A stretch of DNA of 24,569 nt. Origin: Beroe ovata (taxonomy: Eukaryota; Ctenophora; Nuda; Beroida; Beroidae). The translations under genes and the position numbers were made by a program. The notes under the pieces were generated by a model. That model saw only the letters and a list, made by a program, of their open reading frames with translations, was not told the DNA's origin and searched no databases. The stretch is taken from positions 68,446 through 93,014 of the forward strand of contig CAMPET010000027.1 of NCBI GenBank assembly GCA_946803715.1. The letters run 5' to 3'. Shown here piece after piece: positions 1 through 8,800 of this stretch (its first letter is position 1; each line of letters opens with the position of its first letter).

Positions 1-240
1 GTCAGGGGAGAGGGAGAAGGGTGTCAAGAGAGGGGGATGTCAGGGGAGAGGTGTCAGGGGAGAGGGGGATATCAGAGGGAAGGAGGACGACTATTCGAGA
101 GAAGAGGGGAATGATAGATATGTATGAGTTGATATGTATAGAATATCGAATTCTAATTCTAATTGTAAGCTCTCCTGGGAAGATCATGATAAACTCATAT
201 CATATAAACTCATATCATGAGATTTCACATTTCTCATAAC
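1..240 (-). other. Muskelin intron, part, with GA-rich simple repeat
   Basis: This is the stretch left of the last visible muskelin exon. It starts with about 100 bases of purine-rich repeat built on variations of gtcaggggagaggg and ggggatatcag, which reads as a pyrimidine-rich tract on the gene's strand. The remainder is AT-rich with a doubled catataaactcatatca motif near 196-218. No kelch exon is visible, so the rest of muskelin lies outside the window. Confidence 0.6.
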
Positions 241-1653
241 CTCAACAAGCTATCGTTATCAGGCTTGAGAACAGTCCACACATTGGTCGGGATGTGATAC
301 TTGTACAGACCACTGTAATCCGCCTCATGCCGGTCCTTATTACTCAGGATTTTACCCCCGAATATATAGATACACTGCAAATCTGAGTCGAGGACCATCT
401 GATGATCGTAGATTAGACAGGGACCGTTCCTGGCGAAAGAAAAAACTACGATCAACAAGGATTGAGTATAGAGTAAGGGAAAATTGTTCAGGTGATAAAG
501 TTCGACTATTTTCCGACCACTCAACCTACTCTGAAGCAGTGTCGGAACTGATCAAACTCCAGTGATCCGACTCGATGTCGTAACAGTAGAAATCACTCTT
601 CAAATCCATATTCTCTCTCGTCCTCGCATCCAGATACCGCCCCAACACGTAGATCAGCTTGTGCTTCGGGTCGAGGACCATTTTGTGGCACGATCGCTTG
701 CACGGGCCGTTATTTAGCTGGGCATCGGCTGATATACGCTGCCATAAGTTCGTCTCGCTGGAATACTCCCAAAAATCACCGAGATCATTCTTGCCGTCCC
801 AACCTCCGAACAGATAGACTTTTCCTGCGGTGGGGTCGATGCACATGGGATGTCCACCCCTAGTCCCCGGTTTAGGGGAACCATCAGGAACCTGAATTTG
901 ATCCCATTTTGCCGAGTACTGCTTGCTCGTGTACTCCTCCATATATCCATCGTGGAAAGCGTTGTCCAGTAACACCTCAACGGCGTCGTAGTCACCACAT
1001 TCCACCAGCATGTGATGTAGTCTTGTCAACATTGGATGCTCAAGCTGTACCTTTGTTCTCTTCTGCAGAGACTCAAATGCCTCGCTGTAATTGTGCTGAC
1101 GGAGATGCTTCAGACAGAGCTTTATGGCACGTTCCTGGCGTCTGTTCGTGAAGTACCGGATACATGGATTTACGTAGAGTGGATCCGTTACTCCGGCTAG
1201 TTTGACGAACCAAATACTGAAATTGAGGACTGCAGGACCCCACGTGGTGTCCGGGACAATCTTGATGAAGGAGCTCGGGAAATAAGTTCCGTAAAAACTG
1301 TGCTCCACATCGAAGGTCTCGGGATTGCAGTTGTTTGTAAGACCTTTCTTACAAATCTCGACCATTCCTTCATCTGACATTCCTCCGAAAATTGTGAAAC
1401 TTCTGAGATTACAAACATGACTCTTGTGAAACTTCCCAAAGGTAATCTGTCGAATGATTGAGGGCTTTTCAAGTTTTAGTATGAGGAATTGTGGGGGTGA
1501 ATTGCTTCCCGACTGCCATCTCGACATTTGGTCAGAGGGGTCATCAATCAGAATTTTAGTGGGATGGTAGTCTCCAGTGTAACTGCTCCATTTGTGAATA
1601 GAGTAGGGGAGGGCCACGTTTTGAGGAAGACTGTTATTTGATATCCCTACCAT
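241..1653 (-). CDS. MKLN1: Muskelin, N-terminal part (discoidin-like, LisH/CTLH, first kelch repeats)
   Basis: Muskelin is a kelch-repeat substrate or scaffold subunit of the CTLH (GID-type) E3 ubiquitin ligase, also linked to cell spreading and receptor trafficking. Two exons are visible: 1653-530 and 429-241, with a 100-bp GT-AG intron at 529-430 that rejoins SDTASE to NGPCLIYDHQM. The ATG at 1653 leads into PYSIHKWSSYTGDYHP, aligning with the conserved start of the discoidin-like domain (about residues 12-165, with QFLILKLEKPSIIRQITFGK and SFIKIVPDTTWGP). LisH and CTLH follow (about 170-250, AIKLCLKHLRQHNYSEAFES), then kelch blades from about 260, including VYLFGGWDGKNDLGDFWEYS and CIYIFGGK. 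About 437 codons are present of a family length near 735; the C-terminal kelch blades are off the left edge. The next donor, at 240, reads gttatg, which is weak, so that exon end is less certain. Family assignment is by remembered similarity to vertebrate muskelin and is strong over the whole length. Confidence 0.96.
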
Positions 1654-1962
1654 ACTAAGAGTAAGTATAGGTTAATATATCAAAAACTTGGAAGATTTCA
1701 AAAGATGAGACAGAAAGGTCTGAGTTTAGTTGATTGATGATTTGCTATAGTTTCAGCAACAGTGAAACAGCTGCTGGATGTTAATTATAGAATGAAATAC
1801 AAAATTCATTTCATAATGTCAAATAAAATGAAGAACAAGTAGAGTTAAAAATAAGAAAGACTTCAGTTAAAGAAATAAATAAATGGCAGTTAAAAAGGCT
1901 TCTGATAAATTCATTCAGAGTTGCTATCCATCCCATGACAACATTTGCTTATAGCAATCATT
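1654..1962. other. Short intergenic region between RNASEH2B and muskelin
   Basis: About 310 AT-rich bases separate the RNASEH2B stop from the muskelin start. Both genes are on the minus strand, so this interval must hold the 3' UTR of one and the 5' UTR and promoter of the other. I see no ORF, repeat or clear regulatory motif in it. Confidence 0.5.
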
Positions 1963-2766
1963 TCACTTTTCAATCTTTTTGAAAAAAGATGACATGGATT
2001 TCATACCCTTGGTATCAGTATTAGGTGTTTTAATAGCTTTAGGTGCCCTCTCCTTCCCTTTGGGGGGATTTTTCTTTACTGGTTTCTCTGGAAGACAAGG
2101 TGAGGTTTCTGATCCAGTATTCAACTTCGCCTTCTTAGCAGGTTTTTCTTCTTCATAGTCAATAACTTTTAAACCAAACTTATCATGAAGGTCGGCTGAC
2201 AAAGATGGATTTATGTAGTCACTTACAATTCCACATGCATACTGCTTGTACTCTTCTTCAGTTAATGAAGAATTAACACCTGGTGATACCTTGGAATCTT
2301 TGAGTTGATCTACCACTCTCAATACTTTTTTGGACAACCAGTCAATGGCTCTTGACTTGTCATATCTACAAATTCTGTCTTGAGGTTTGACTTCTGCAAT
2401 TCTTTTCAATTGTTCATCTGATATCAACGATTCAAGGTCCATTATAGAAGGAAATTTGTCATCAACCAAAATCTGATCCAGTGGGCAAAAGTGATCACAA
2501 CTTGAGATGAGATACGGAAGAATAAGGAAAAGAGGATCAATCGGAGTGCTCAATGTCAACTTGGTATCTCCTGCAACATGGTTACCAACAAACCAAGATA
2601 CATGACTTTCTTTTACTTTATAGAGTTCATAGATACATTTTGATTCTAACTCTAGATAAATCATACATGGTTGACCATTTTTAGGATGTTTGACCTCTAA
2701 AATTTTAGCGTCACTGTGGCAAGACTTATCTGGAAGAAACAGTACCATATCTTGAGATTCGAACAT
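1963..2766 (-). CDS. RNASEH2B: Ribonuclease H2 subunit B, single exon
   Basis: RNASEH2B is a non-catalytic subunit of the heterotrimeric RNase H2, which removes single ribonucleotides and RNA:DNA hybrids in the nucleus; it holds the complex together with subunit C. The 267-residue ORF has no intron. It matches the family at the N-terminal triple-barrel region (MIYLELESKCIYELYKVKES, SHVSWFVG), at TPIDPLFLILPYLI and FCPLDQILVDDKFPS, and at the helical part (RAIDWLSKKVLRVVDQLK, YACGIVSDYI). A lysine-rich tail follows and ends in KGMKSMSSFFKKIEK, which corresponds to the C-terminal PCNA-interacting (PIP-box) segment of the human protein. Length is somewhat below human (312). The ATG at 2766 places the first family-conserved residues at a sensible distance. 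An intronless gene could be native in a compact genome or a retrocopy; the intact frame and retained C-terminal motif argue it is functional. Confidence 0.95.
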   Translation of the reverse strand: MFESQDMVLFLPDKSCHSDAKILEVKHPKNGQPCMIYLELESKCIYELYKVKESHVSWFVGNHVAGDTKLTLSTPIDPLFLILPYLISSCDHFCPLDQILVDDKFPSIMDLESLISDEQLKRIAEVKPQDRICRYDKSRAIDWLSKKVLRVVDQLKDSKVSPGVNSSLTEEEYKQYACGIVSDYINPSLSADLHDKFGLKVIDYEEEKPAKKAKLNTGSETSPCLPEKPVKKNPPKGKERAPKAIKTPNTDTKGMKSMSSFFKKIEK

Positions 2767-3240
2767 GTTCAGAGCTAGGCGGTAAAATAATATTGAAAGT
2801 CAGACACAACATATAGAAGACAATCCTAAGATTGAGTGATATATGAATGTGGTGATTTCATGGACATGCAATGTTCCAATAGAATTGCACCCCGAATTTT
2901 CTAAATACTGACATCAGATGAAACGATAAATCCTAATCAGGAAACTGAGTTTCAAGTTGACACAGAATATATATGAATTCATCAAGAGAATATTCTGAAA
3001 ATAATAATGGTGATTACGTGGTTTAACCTCTATTTTGCATGTTTCGATTGGTAGCGCCCCACGCACGAGTATAGCATATGACAAAGCAAACCCACACGTT
3101 ATATTATGCTATGAAAACGGCGCAACGCGCAAAACCACAAAATAATACAGCGGTCGAAGTTTCGCTTTGCGCGCGCAAAACTATTCTCAAATAGAATCGG
3201 CATAGGATCAGATAACATCAGACACACAGTCACAGCTGCG
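2767..3240. other. Gene-free AT-rich region upstream of RNASEH2B
   Basis: This should contain the RNASEH2B promoter and 5' UTR on the minus strand. From about 3050 the composition changes from AT-rich to CpG-rich (gcgcaacgcgcaaaac, gctttgcgcgcgcaaaac), leading into the repeat cluster. The paired gcgca-type words give some local self-complementarity, but I see no defined element here. Confidence 0.4.
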
Positions 3241-3262
3241 TCAGTGCGTCGAGCCGCAATGC

Positions 3263-3577
3263 CGCATCGCTGCGGACTGGGGCTTAAGCTTTGCCTTGCC
3301 GGATGTTATATTAATATTTTGTGTCCACTGTTTCTCGCGTGCGGCGCGCGCGCCTAAATTAGTAAATTGAAGGTGCACATCAAATGCCTTCGATGAAGGC
3401 GCGCGCGCCGCACGCAAGAAACAGTGCATGCAGATAACATAAACAATGAACATCCGGCAACAAGAATCAGATTCGATTGCCTCATGATTTTATATTAAAA
3501 TCATATGCACATTTTTCCGAGCCGCGCGCTCGCACTTGCGTGACCCAAATACTCCGCGCGCGCTGCGCGTCTCCTTT
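3263..3577. repeat. Foldback repeat, unit 1 of a direct pair
   Basis: This is the first copy of a tandemly arranged repeat. The shared left part, cgcatcgctgcggactgggg and on to ggatgtt (3263-3307), recurs at 3582-3626. The shared right part, aaggtgcacatcaaatgc through the ctcctt end (3370-3577), recurs at 3768-3977. Inside unit 1 lies a strong inverted repeat: arms 3326-3354 and 3398-3426, 29 bases each with one mismatch, rich in gcgcgcgc. Outside these, ttgccggatgtt near 3296 is matched by aacatccggcaa near 3449. A smaller perfect hairpin sits at 3484-3504 (atgatttta, loop tat). The unit stops at the N at 3578, so its true right end is unknown. Confidence 0.8.
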
Positions 3578-3581
3578 NACA

Positions 3582-3980
3582 CGCATCGCTGTGGACTGGG
3601 GCTTAAGCTTTGCCTTGCCGGATGTTGCCTAAATTGAAGGTGCATTGTCGATCGACGATAGACCCTGTCGAGAATTTCGTTTCGCGCGCGCGGCGCTAAC
3701 TTATTCTACTTATTGCTGACGCAAGCCGCTTCGCGGCTTGCATCAGCGGTCTAGCATCGCCAGACAAAAGGTGCACATCAAATGCTTTCGATGAAGGCGC
3801 GCGCGCCGCACGCAAGAAACAGTGGATGCAGATAACATGAACATCCGGCAACAAGAATCAGATTCGATTGCCTCATGATTTTATTTAAATCATATGCACA
3901 TTCTTTCCGAGCCGCGCGCTCGCACTTGCGCTTGCCTGAATGACCCAAATACTCCGCGCGCGCTGCGCGTCTCCTTTCTA
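3582..3980. repeat. Foldback repeat, unit 2, interrupted by a MITE
   Basis: This is the second copy of the repeat described for 3263-3577. It lacks most of the stretch that carries the left arm of the unit 1 hairpin: after ggatgtt it goes almost directly to gcctaaattgaaggtgca. It also carries a 123-bp insertion at 3645-3767. The right part, 3768-3977, matches unit 1 closely apart from small differences, including an extra cttgcctgaa near 3930. The two units are probably a tandem duplication whose join falls at the N at 3578. Confidence 0.75.
3645..3767. mobile_element. Short non-autonomous DNA transposon (MITE) with 8-bp target duplication
   Basis: The insertion is flanked by identical 8-bp direct repeats, aaggtgca at 3637-3644 and 3768-3775. 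The same site occurs once, uninterrupted, in the neighbouring repeat unit at 3370-3377. The two ends are inverted repeats of about 20 bases (ttgtcgatcgacgatagacc against ttgtctggcgatgctagacc after reverse complement, 15 of 20 matching). It has no coding capacity. An internal hairpin at 3721-3741 has a perfect 9-bp stem and a ttc loop. An 8-bp duplication suits hAT-like transposases; the superfamily is inference. Confidence 0.8.
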
Positions 3981-4109
3981 ATTCTACGACTTTTCAGTTC
4001 ACTGAGTTAGAGTAGAACAGGGGCGCGCAACGTGTGCACACAGATGCAATGAAATAGAAATTTGATCACTGATAAGATTTCTATGATACAGATAAGGACA
4101 CTGACAGAT

Positions 4110-4190
4110 TTGTCAGATGTTATTGTTACCGGACCTGTTTCACTTTCTCCATTCTCGCGCGCGAGAAACAGAACAGGTAACATCTGACAA
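4110..4190. repeat. Foldback sequence with CpG palindrome at centre
   Basis: Perfect 13-base outer arms, ttgtcagatgtta at 4110-4122 and its complement at 4178-4190, enclose partly complementary cctgttt/aaacag stretches. Near the centre is the 12-base palindrome ctcgcgcgcgag (4154-4165). Words such as gagaaacag and gataacattcgg echo the hairpin at 3326-3426, so this may be a diverged member of the same foldback family. Confidence 0.65.
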
Positions 4191-4219
4191 GGACAGATAA
4201 CATTCGGATGAACAATTGA

Positions 4220-4880
4220 ACAAAAAGCGGAATCTGAGAACGGAATATCAAACATATATTACATTTACACAGGTCTATATACATTTGTACAATCGGTTAG
4301 TGTTACAGGCTTCTTCGCACTGAGTGTGTATGACTCAGACTATGACTCAGACTATGAGTATCTTTAAAATAAGATTCGTGATATCATTATCCTTATCAAT
4401 ATTTTGTTTCCGAATCACTATCAGGACATTTCTGAATCTGACTTCGTGATTATCTGCTATCTGACATACGATTTAAAAAACACAGTCCAGACGATGGATG
4501 GGGAAATATGATTAAAAATCGTCGATTTGCACAGCTGTGCGTCAAATATGGTTCCTAAATACGGCTACAAGTGGAAGTTGAACCTTTCAGTGTAAAAATA
4601 TACTTTTAGTTTTAGGAAAGAAAAGGAAAGAATTTTTGATGAAGCTAAAAATTTTAGTAAAACTAAAATGCGCGTGCAGCTGGCTTATCAAGAACTCATT
4701 TTCACTTCCCTTATCGCTATCACATATCAGTATCATTTGAAAAATCTACAGGGCGGGGATATCGATAAGGAGGGGAGGGCGAGGAACAAACCTGTCTACA
4801 GTCACACTGATAACACGTGATGTGATGATCACTCACACGTGCGTGTCACGTGTATTCGATTTCTAATTACGCGTGTCTCC
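4220..4880. other. Gene-free region downstream of the cystin-like gene
   Basis: I see no ORF with coding character here. There is a short direct repeat, atgactcagact, near 4329-4355. Near 4810-4855 acacgtga/tcacgtgt-type words form small palindromes. The part nearest 4880 should be the 3' UTR of the minus-strand gene that ends at 4881. Confidence 0.4.
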
Positions 4881-6389
4881 TCACGCGAACCTGAACTCCT
4901 GCTCGATACTCGCGATCAGTTCCTCGTCCCTCTCGTCTAGTGGACCGTGACCGCTACTCTTCAAACTTCCGTTAGGAACGGTACAGAGACTCGTTGCCCC
5001 GGTAACACCGTCATTCACCCGACGGAACTTGTTAGGGTCAAACCTGGCCGTTTGTGAGGTGAATGAGGAGTTGGGGAAACCGTGGTCCGTCTTGGTTGAT
5101 GAAGGAGCACCGCGAGTCAGAGAAGGAGGAGTGGTGTTGTTGTTGGAGTGTTGCTGGAGGGAACGGGAGAAGATCTTGGATTCCTGCTGTTGGAGCTGGG
5201 AACCCATCAAACTGAACTTGTCTCGGCCTGACGAGGGGGGAAATTCAGTTACAAGGAGGACTTCTGATATAACTCGTGAAAATAGCGAATCTCAGGCAAG
5301 GAAGGAGATGTGAAATAATGGGAAGGGGTGAGGATATAAAAGGAAAGCGGAGGTATGAAGGTGAAAGGATGGGATGAGAAAAAACAGGCACAATGTGAAA
5401 TGAGGGTAGCGGACATGAAAAGGGCACGTGGTGATTCCCTACTCACGGAGCAGGGAGGAAGCACTGTTGTCGACCCCGTTACTGGTCACGTGACCCGAGT
5501 GTCGGTTGTACACACCCGACATGTGACTCGGACCCAACGACTGCGGAGTAGTCGGCGTGGTCAGATGTCGACCTGCGAGGGGGGGAGTTATTAACTTGAA
5601 CAAAGGTGGAGGGAGTATTCAAAAGACAGATATTGGATCAAATTCGATATCAGAGAAATGAAATTCTGGTGAGTCCCGACCTTGTAGTTGTTTCTCCCGA
5701 GTCTGGTTGTAGAAGTTCATGCTCTTATCAAAATGAGCAGGGGAGGGGACAGGAGGTTTGTAAGGTGAGATATTATTCTGGTCGAATTTCAGGGGTGGAC
5801 GTGAGGTGGTCGTCGTAACGCTGTGGTTGTCACTCCCCAGGTATCTGGGGTCGCCGTTACTCAGTGGTTGACTTCTGGTCGGCTGGTTCGGAGAGCGGGT
5901 GACGGTTATGGGGGTGCTAAAGCTGCTCGGTTGATTGAGTCCCGCGTTCAGCTGGCTGAAACCGGGATTTGGTTGGCCAATCCCTGGGGTTGCTTGGCTG
6001 AATTCGGGATTGGGTTTGCTAAATCCTGGGCTGGGTTTGCTAAACCCTGAGCTGTCGTTCGGCTGGCTGAATGAACTGGGTTTGTTAGCTGCAGGCTGAC
6101 TGAAACTAGAGGGATATGATTCGACATCCTCCACGTGAGAAATTTGTCGAGAGCTATCAGCTGCAAACCCACGATTCACACCTCCTCCTGACTGATGATT
6201 CCCTCCTGAGCTCTCCTCCGCCCTCTTATTTCGGGGCGGGGTTACGTGCGGAGCCCCATTATTACGGGGTGGAGCCCCATTACTCGGTAATTGGTACTCG
6301 TCCACGTGATCCTGTACGAATACCGGACTCCGGTCACATGCTGGCGGGTCTGATGTCTCGGGCCGACTCTTGGATCCACCGCCTCCCAT
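4881..6389 (-). CDS. Cystin-like, probably N-myristoylated low-complexity protein (393 aa, three exons)
   Basis: Exons at 6389-5681, 5572-5447 and 5227-4881 join in frame through GT-AG introns (phase 1 at both junctions) to give 393 residues. The ATG at 6389 gives MGGGGSKSRP, a good N-myristoylation signal with glycine 2 and a serine and basic residue nearby; an ATG a little upstream meets a stop at once. The body is disordered: Pro/Ser/Asn-rich, with a tandem region at about 92-158 built on PSSFSQP and PGFSKPN units, and a Gln/Ser-rich part coded by exon 3. The last residues, DERDEELIASIEQEFRFA, resemble the end of vertebrate cystin-1 as I remember it (EEGLMASIEREYCR). Cystin-1 also starts with a myristoylated Gly/Ser-rich segment and localises to the ciliary membrane. 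This protein is much longer than human cystin (158 aa), and an exact AxEGG ciliary motif is not present; the nearest is AEESSGG at 57-63. Exon structure is well supported; the cystin relationship is an inference from two short ends. Confidence 0.7.
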
Positions 6390-7743
6390 CAAGCCATGGC
6401 GGAGCTAGGGAAGAGAGAGGGTAAGGGAGAGAGAGATAGGGGGGAGAGAGATAATACGAAATGTGGGGGAGAGGGTCAAGGGTAAAAAGGAGTAGTAAAG
6501 GATCGTTGAGGAGGAGGGTAAGGGTTTGGTAAGTATACAACCAATGTTTACAAATCTCATAATCGCTGAGCCATTTGGGAGAACCTATCAGTGGAAAGAA
6601 GGCAGGGGGGAAATAATGAGCAGTGTCCTATCGAATATAATGTTACACTGAAGAGAGCATGAAGAACTGCATGGGTATAATACACAGCTGCGGAAGAGGA
6701 AAAGAGGGGTACACTGGTTTGTGTGAGCGACTGCAAATAGTTGGCTGAAAACCAATAGGTGGAAGAGATTCAGAGAGCAATGTTTGTGGCGAGATGAAGA
6801 ATTGTGGACGCTGCCGATGATGAACTTGTAAAGGAATGAATTCCTTCACACACACTTGGAAGCAGAGCATTGGCTATAATGATGATCGAGTACAATGCTA
6901 ATTCGTACAGTGAGAGAGACAAAGTATGCATGATACTGGAGCAATATAGAGGCCACTTGGATTCATATAGCCGTTGCCATGGCACAAAGTACAACTACCA
7001 GTCAGTTTCCATAGTGAGGAATATATAACTCAAACTGAATAAGTACTACGGATAATGATCCATGCCCGTAAATAGCTGCTTTGTTACGTCATAATTACGT
7101 TTTCGGACGTCATAATATGATAATAGCTAAGCGAGTATGCTTGCCAATTGAGATTAGTAACAACGGCACGTCATGTACTAAATATAAAATTTAGCAAGAA
7201 CAAATCACATTGATTAAATCCATAAAGTATGATACTCATGAATCAACGTACGGATACTTTTCTATAACAATTATCTTCCTAATTTATGTACAGAGGGAGA
7301 TAAAGAACGAATAATTTCCACAAATATTTTCTGTTTGATGCCACAGTAAAGAGGATGAGACCTGATCTCCGAAATTCTAAATTCTGTAATTCAAAACTTC
7401 CCCTTACTGGAAAATAAAGTGTTAAAATTGAAAATCTTTGTGATGTTGAACAAATATGTGAACTTAATCGATGAGGAAAATTTCCAAAACTTTGTGACTA
7501 ACTTGACTAACTTGAAGCAATCGATAATGGATTCATCGTTATCAATATCATGAAGAGAATTTGAATTAAAAAGTCGCTACAAAATAACGAAGAATAATGT
7601 TCCAGTAATTATGTATCCTTTTTCAATCGAGAGGGAGAAGTCATATTGCAGAGAAGCAACTCACACGTGCATGAGCCGCGCATCTCAGTCTCACGCGCTA
7701 TGCACCACGCGTTTCTGACGATATTTACGAAGGAGCAGGTATA
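6390..7743. other. Gene-free region between the cystin-like gene and CHMP4
   Basis: The left part, about 6405-6530, is a purine-rich tract (gagagagataggggg and similar), which is a pyrimidine tract on the strand of the cystin-like gene and probably its 5' UTR or promoter. The rest is AT-rich. Two CRE-like words occur near 7085-7115 (ttacgtcataattacg, gacgtcataat). The segment nearest 7743 should be the 3' UTR of CHMP4. No ORF looks coding. Confidence 0.4.
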
Positions 7744-8149
7744 TTATTGGGCCCAAGACGCGAGAGCTGCCATTTCGTCATCCTCTTCTTCGACATGGTC
7801 GGTAACGCGAGATGGGACGTTCGTCGGAACGTCCGGAAGATTTGTGCTTGGAACATGGTCAACGTCAAGCAGCTGAAATTGTGCCAATTTCAATAACATC
7901 ATATTCTCACTCACTCCCAAAACAAGATGCTCGAGTAGCTCACACGAAATATCACACAATATCCCCAAACTCAATATCACACCCAAATTAATTCCGTACA
8001 AACCTGCTTATCCATCTCCTCCTGCTCCATACCCTCCAACTCCGCAAGCAAATCATCCTCATCGATATCATGCCCGAATCCCATGGGACTGCTGATGGCC
8101 GAGGATATCTCGTTGGCAAGCTCCTGTTGTTCGGCAATGTCGTCCATCA
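7744..8149 (-). CDS. CHMP4: CHMP4 / Snf7 (ESCRT-III core filament subunit), C-terminal part, cut by an assembly join
   Basis: CHMP4/Snf7 polymerises into the ESCRT-III filaments that cut membrane necks in endosomal sorting, cytokinesis and repair. Two exons remain: 8149-8004, reading MDDIAEQQELANEIS then ISSPMGFGHDIDEDDLLAEL, and 7872-7744, reading LLDVDHVPSTNLPDVP and ending EEEDDEMAALASWAQ. They join in phase 0 at EEMDKQ/LLDVD. The regulatory helix 5 is recognisable, as is the C-terminal helix whose Leu and Trp contact the Bro1 domain of ALIX (family knowledge). The exon runs straight into the single N at 8150, directly before the LMDDIAEQQ segment. No exon for the basic N-terminal core helices (roughly 160 residues in the family) is found upstream, because repeat sequence follows. 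I read this as an assembly break rather than a pseudogene, since every visible codon is intact. Confidence 0.93.
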
Positions 8150-8279
8150 NAAAGCACCACCAAGGAGCTTTTCAACTAAAGTTGAACCTACATTGGTACA
8201 TTGCATTACTTATCATGAAGAAATAATTGTACAATGTACATATTGTGTACACTGTACATCTCTCAACGACGTGTACTAT

Positions 8280-8473
8280 TTTGCCCCAGGCACGTAGACA
8301 GGGGGGGGGCCAGGGGGGCCGCGGCCCCCCCCGGAAAAATTGGACATCTGATGAAAATTTTCAAGGACTTCGTCCTTCCATACAGAACTTAACGTCTGGC
8401 TTAACCCCTGCTTCTACTTTAAACTGCTTCTACTTTAAATTGAAGGAGCACATTGAATAAAAACGACCTGTGA
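8280..8473. repeat. Repeat-element remnant with G-run and GC palindrome
   Basis: A nine-G run at 8301-8309 is followed by a perfect 18-base palindrome at 8313-8330 (six G, ccgcgg, six C). Sequences of this shape, cacgtagacaggggg followed by a C-run, are common at ends of dispersed elements in marine invertebrate genomes (general knowledge). Downstream, ctgcttctactttaaa is repeated twice near 8408-8440. No coding sequence is seen. Confidence 0.5.
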
Positions 8474-8800
8474 TCAGGGGGCTGGCAAGCCCCCCGCGGC
8501 ATCTGTAGCTAATGTTGAACGTGCGAGCAAAAAGGGCCCTTTTTGCGAGCTTGGTCACCTAGGAGGCCCGAAGGGCCGACTCGGTGAGCTTGATGCGTTT
8601 ATGTAACGCGCGAAAAGCTGCGGCGCTTGCCAGACCCTACTATATGTTTTTACGGATTCGCCGAATTTCGACCATCAATAACACCGCTTCTATATATCCG
8701 ATTGTTATGAAATTTTGTTTTCCGTCTATTCCGACCATAGAGAGGCAACAACCAAAATTTCAAGTCAATCGGATAAAAAATGACGATGTTATAACAACTT
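8474..8800 (+). repeat. Dispersed hairpin-rich repeat, copy 1
   Basis: This stretch matches the reverse complement of 16982-17308 along nearly its whole length, with scattered substitutions. It begins with a small hairpin (ggggg ct ggca ag ccccc, 8477-8495). Then come aaaaagggccctttttgc and the arms ggtcaccta/gaggcccgaagggcc/actcggtgagc. After these come gatgcgtttatgtaacgcgcgaaaagctg and the AT-rich end with aatcggataaaaaatgacg. Copy 1 has lost about nine bases (gaagggccc) from the hairpin that is complete in copy 2. There are no coding features. Confidence 0.85.

Noticed and set aside
714-1472. Open frames antisense or out of frame to muskelin (714-998, 909-1151, 1197-1472)
   Set aside because: They overlap the strongly matching muskelin exon in other frames and resemble no protein.
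3241-3453. 70-codon open frame on the minus strand
   Set aside because: It lies wholly within the foldback repeat and reads through both hairpin arms.
5029-5313. 94-codon plus-strand frame and others opposite the cystin-like gene (5606-5818, 5823-6050, 6116-6424)
   Set aside because: The minus-strand frame joins three exons with matching phases; the opposite frames are shadows produced by its biased composition.
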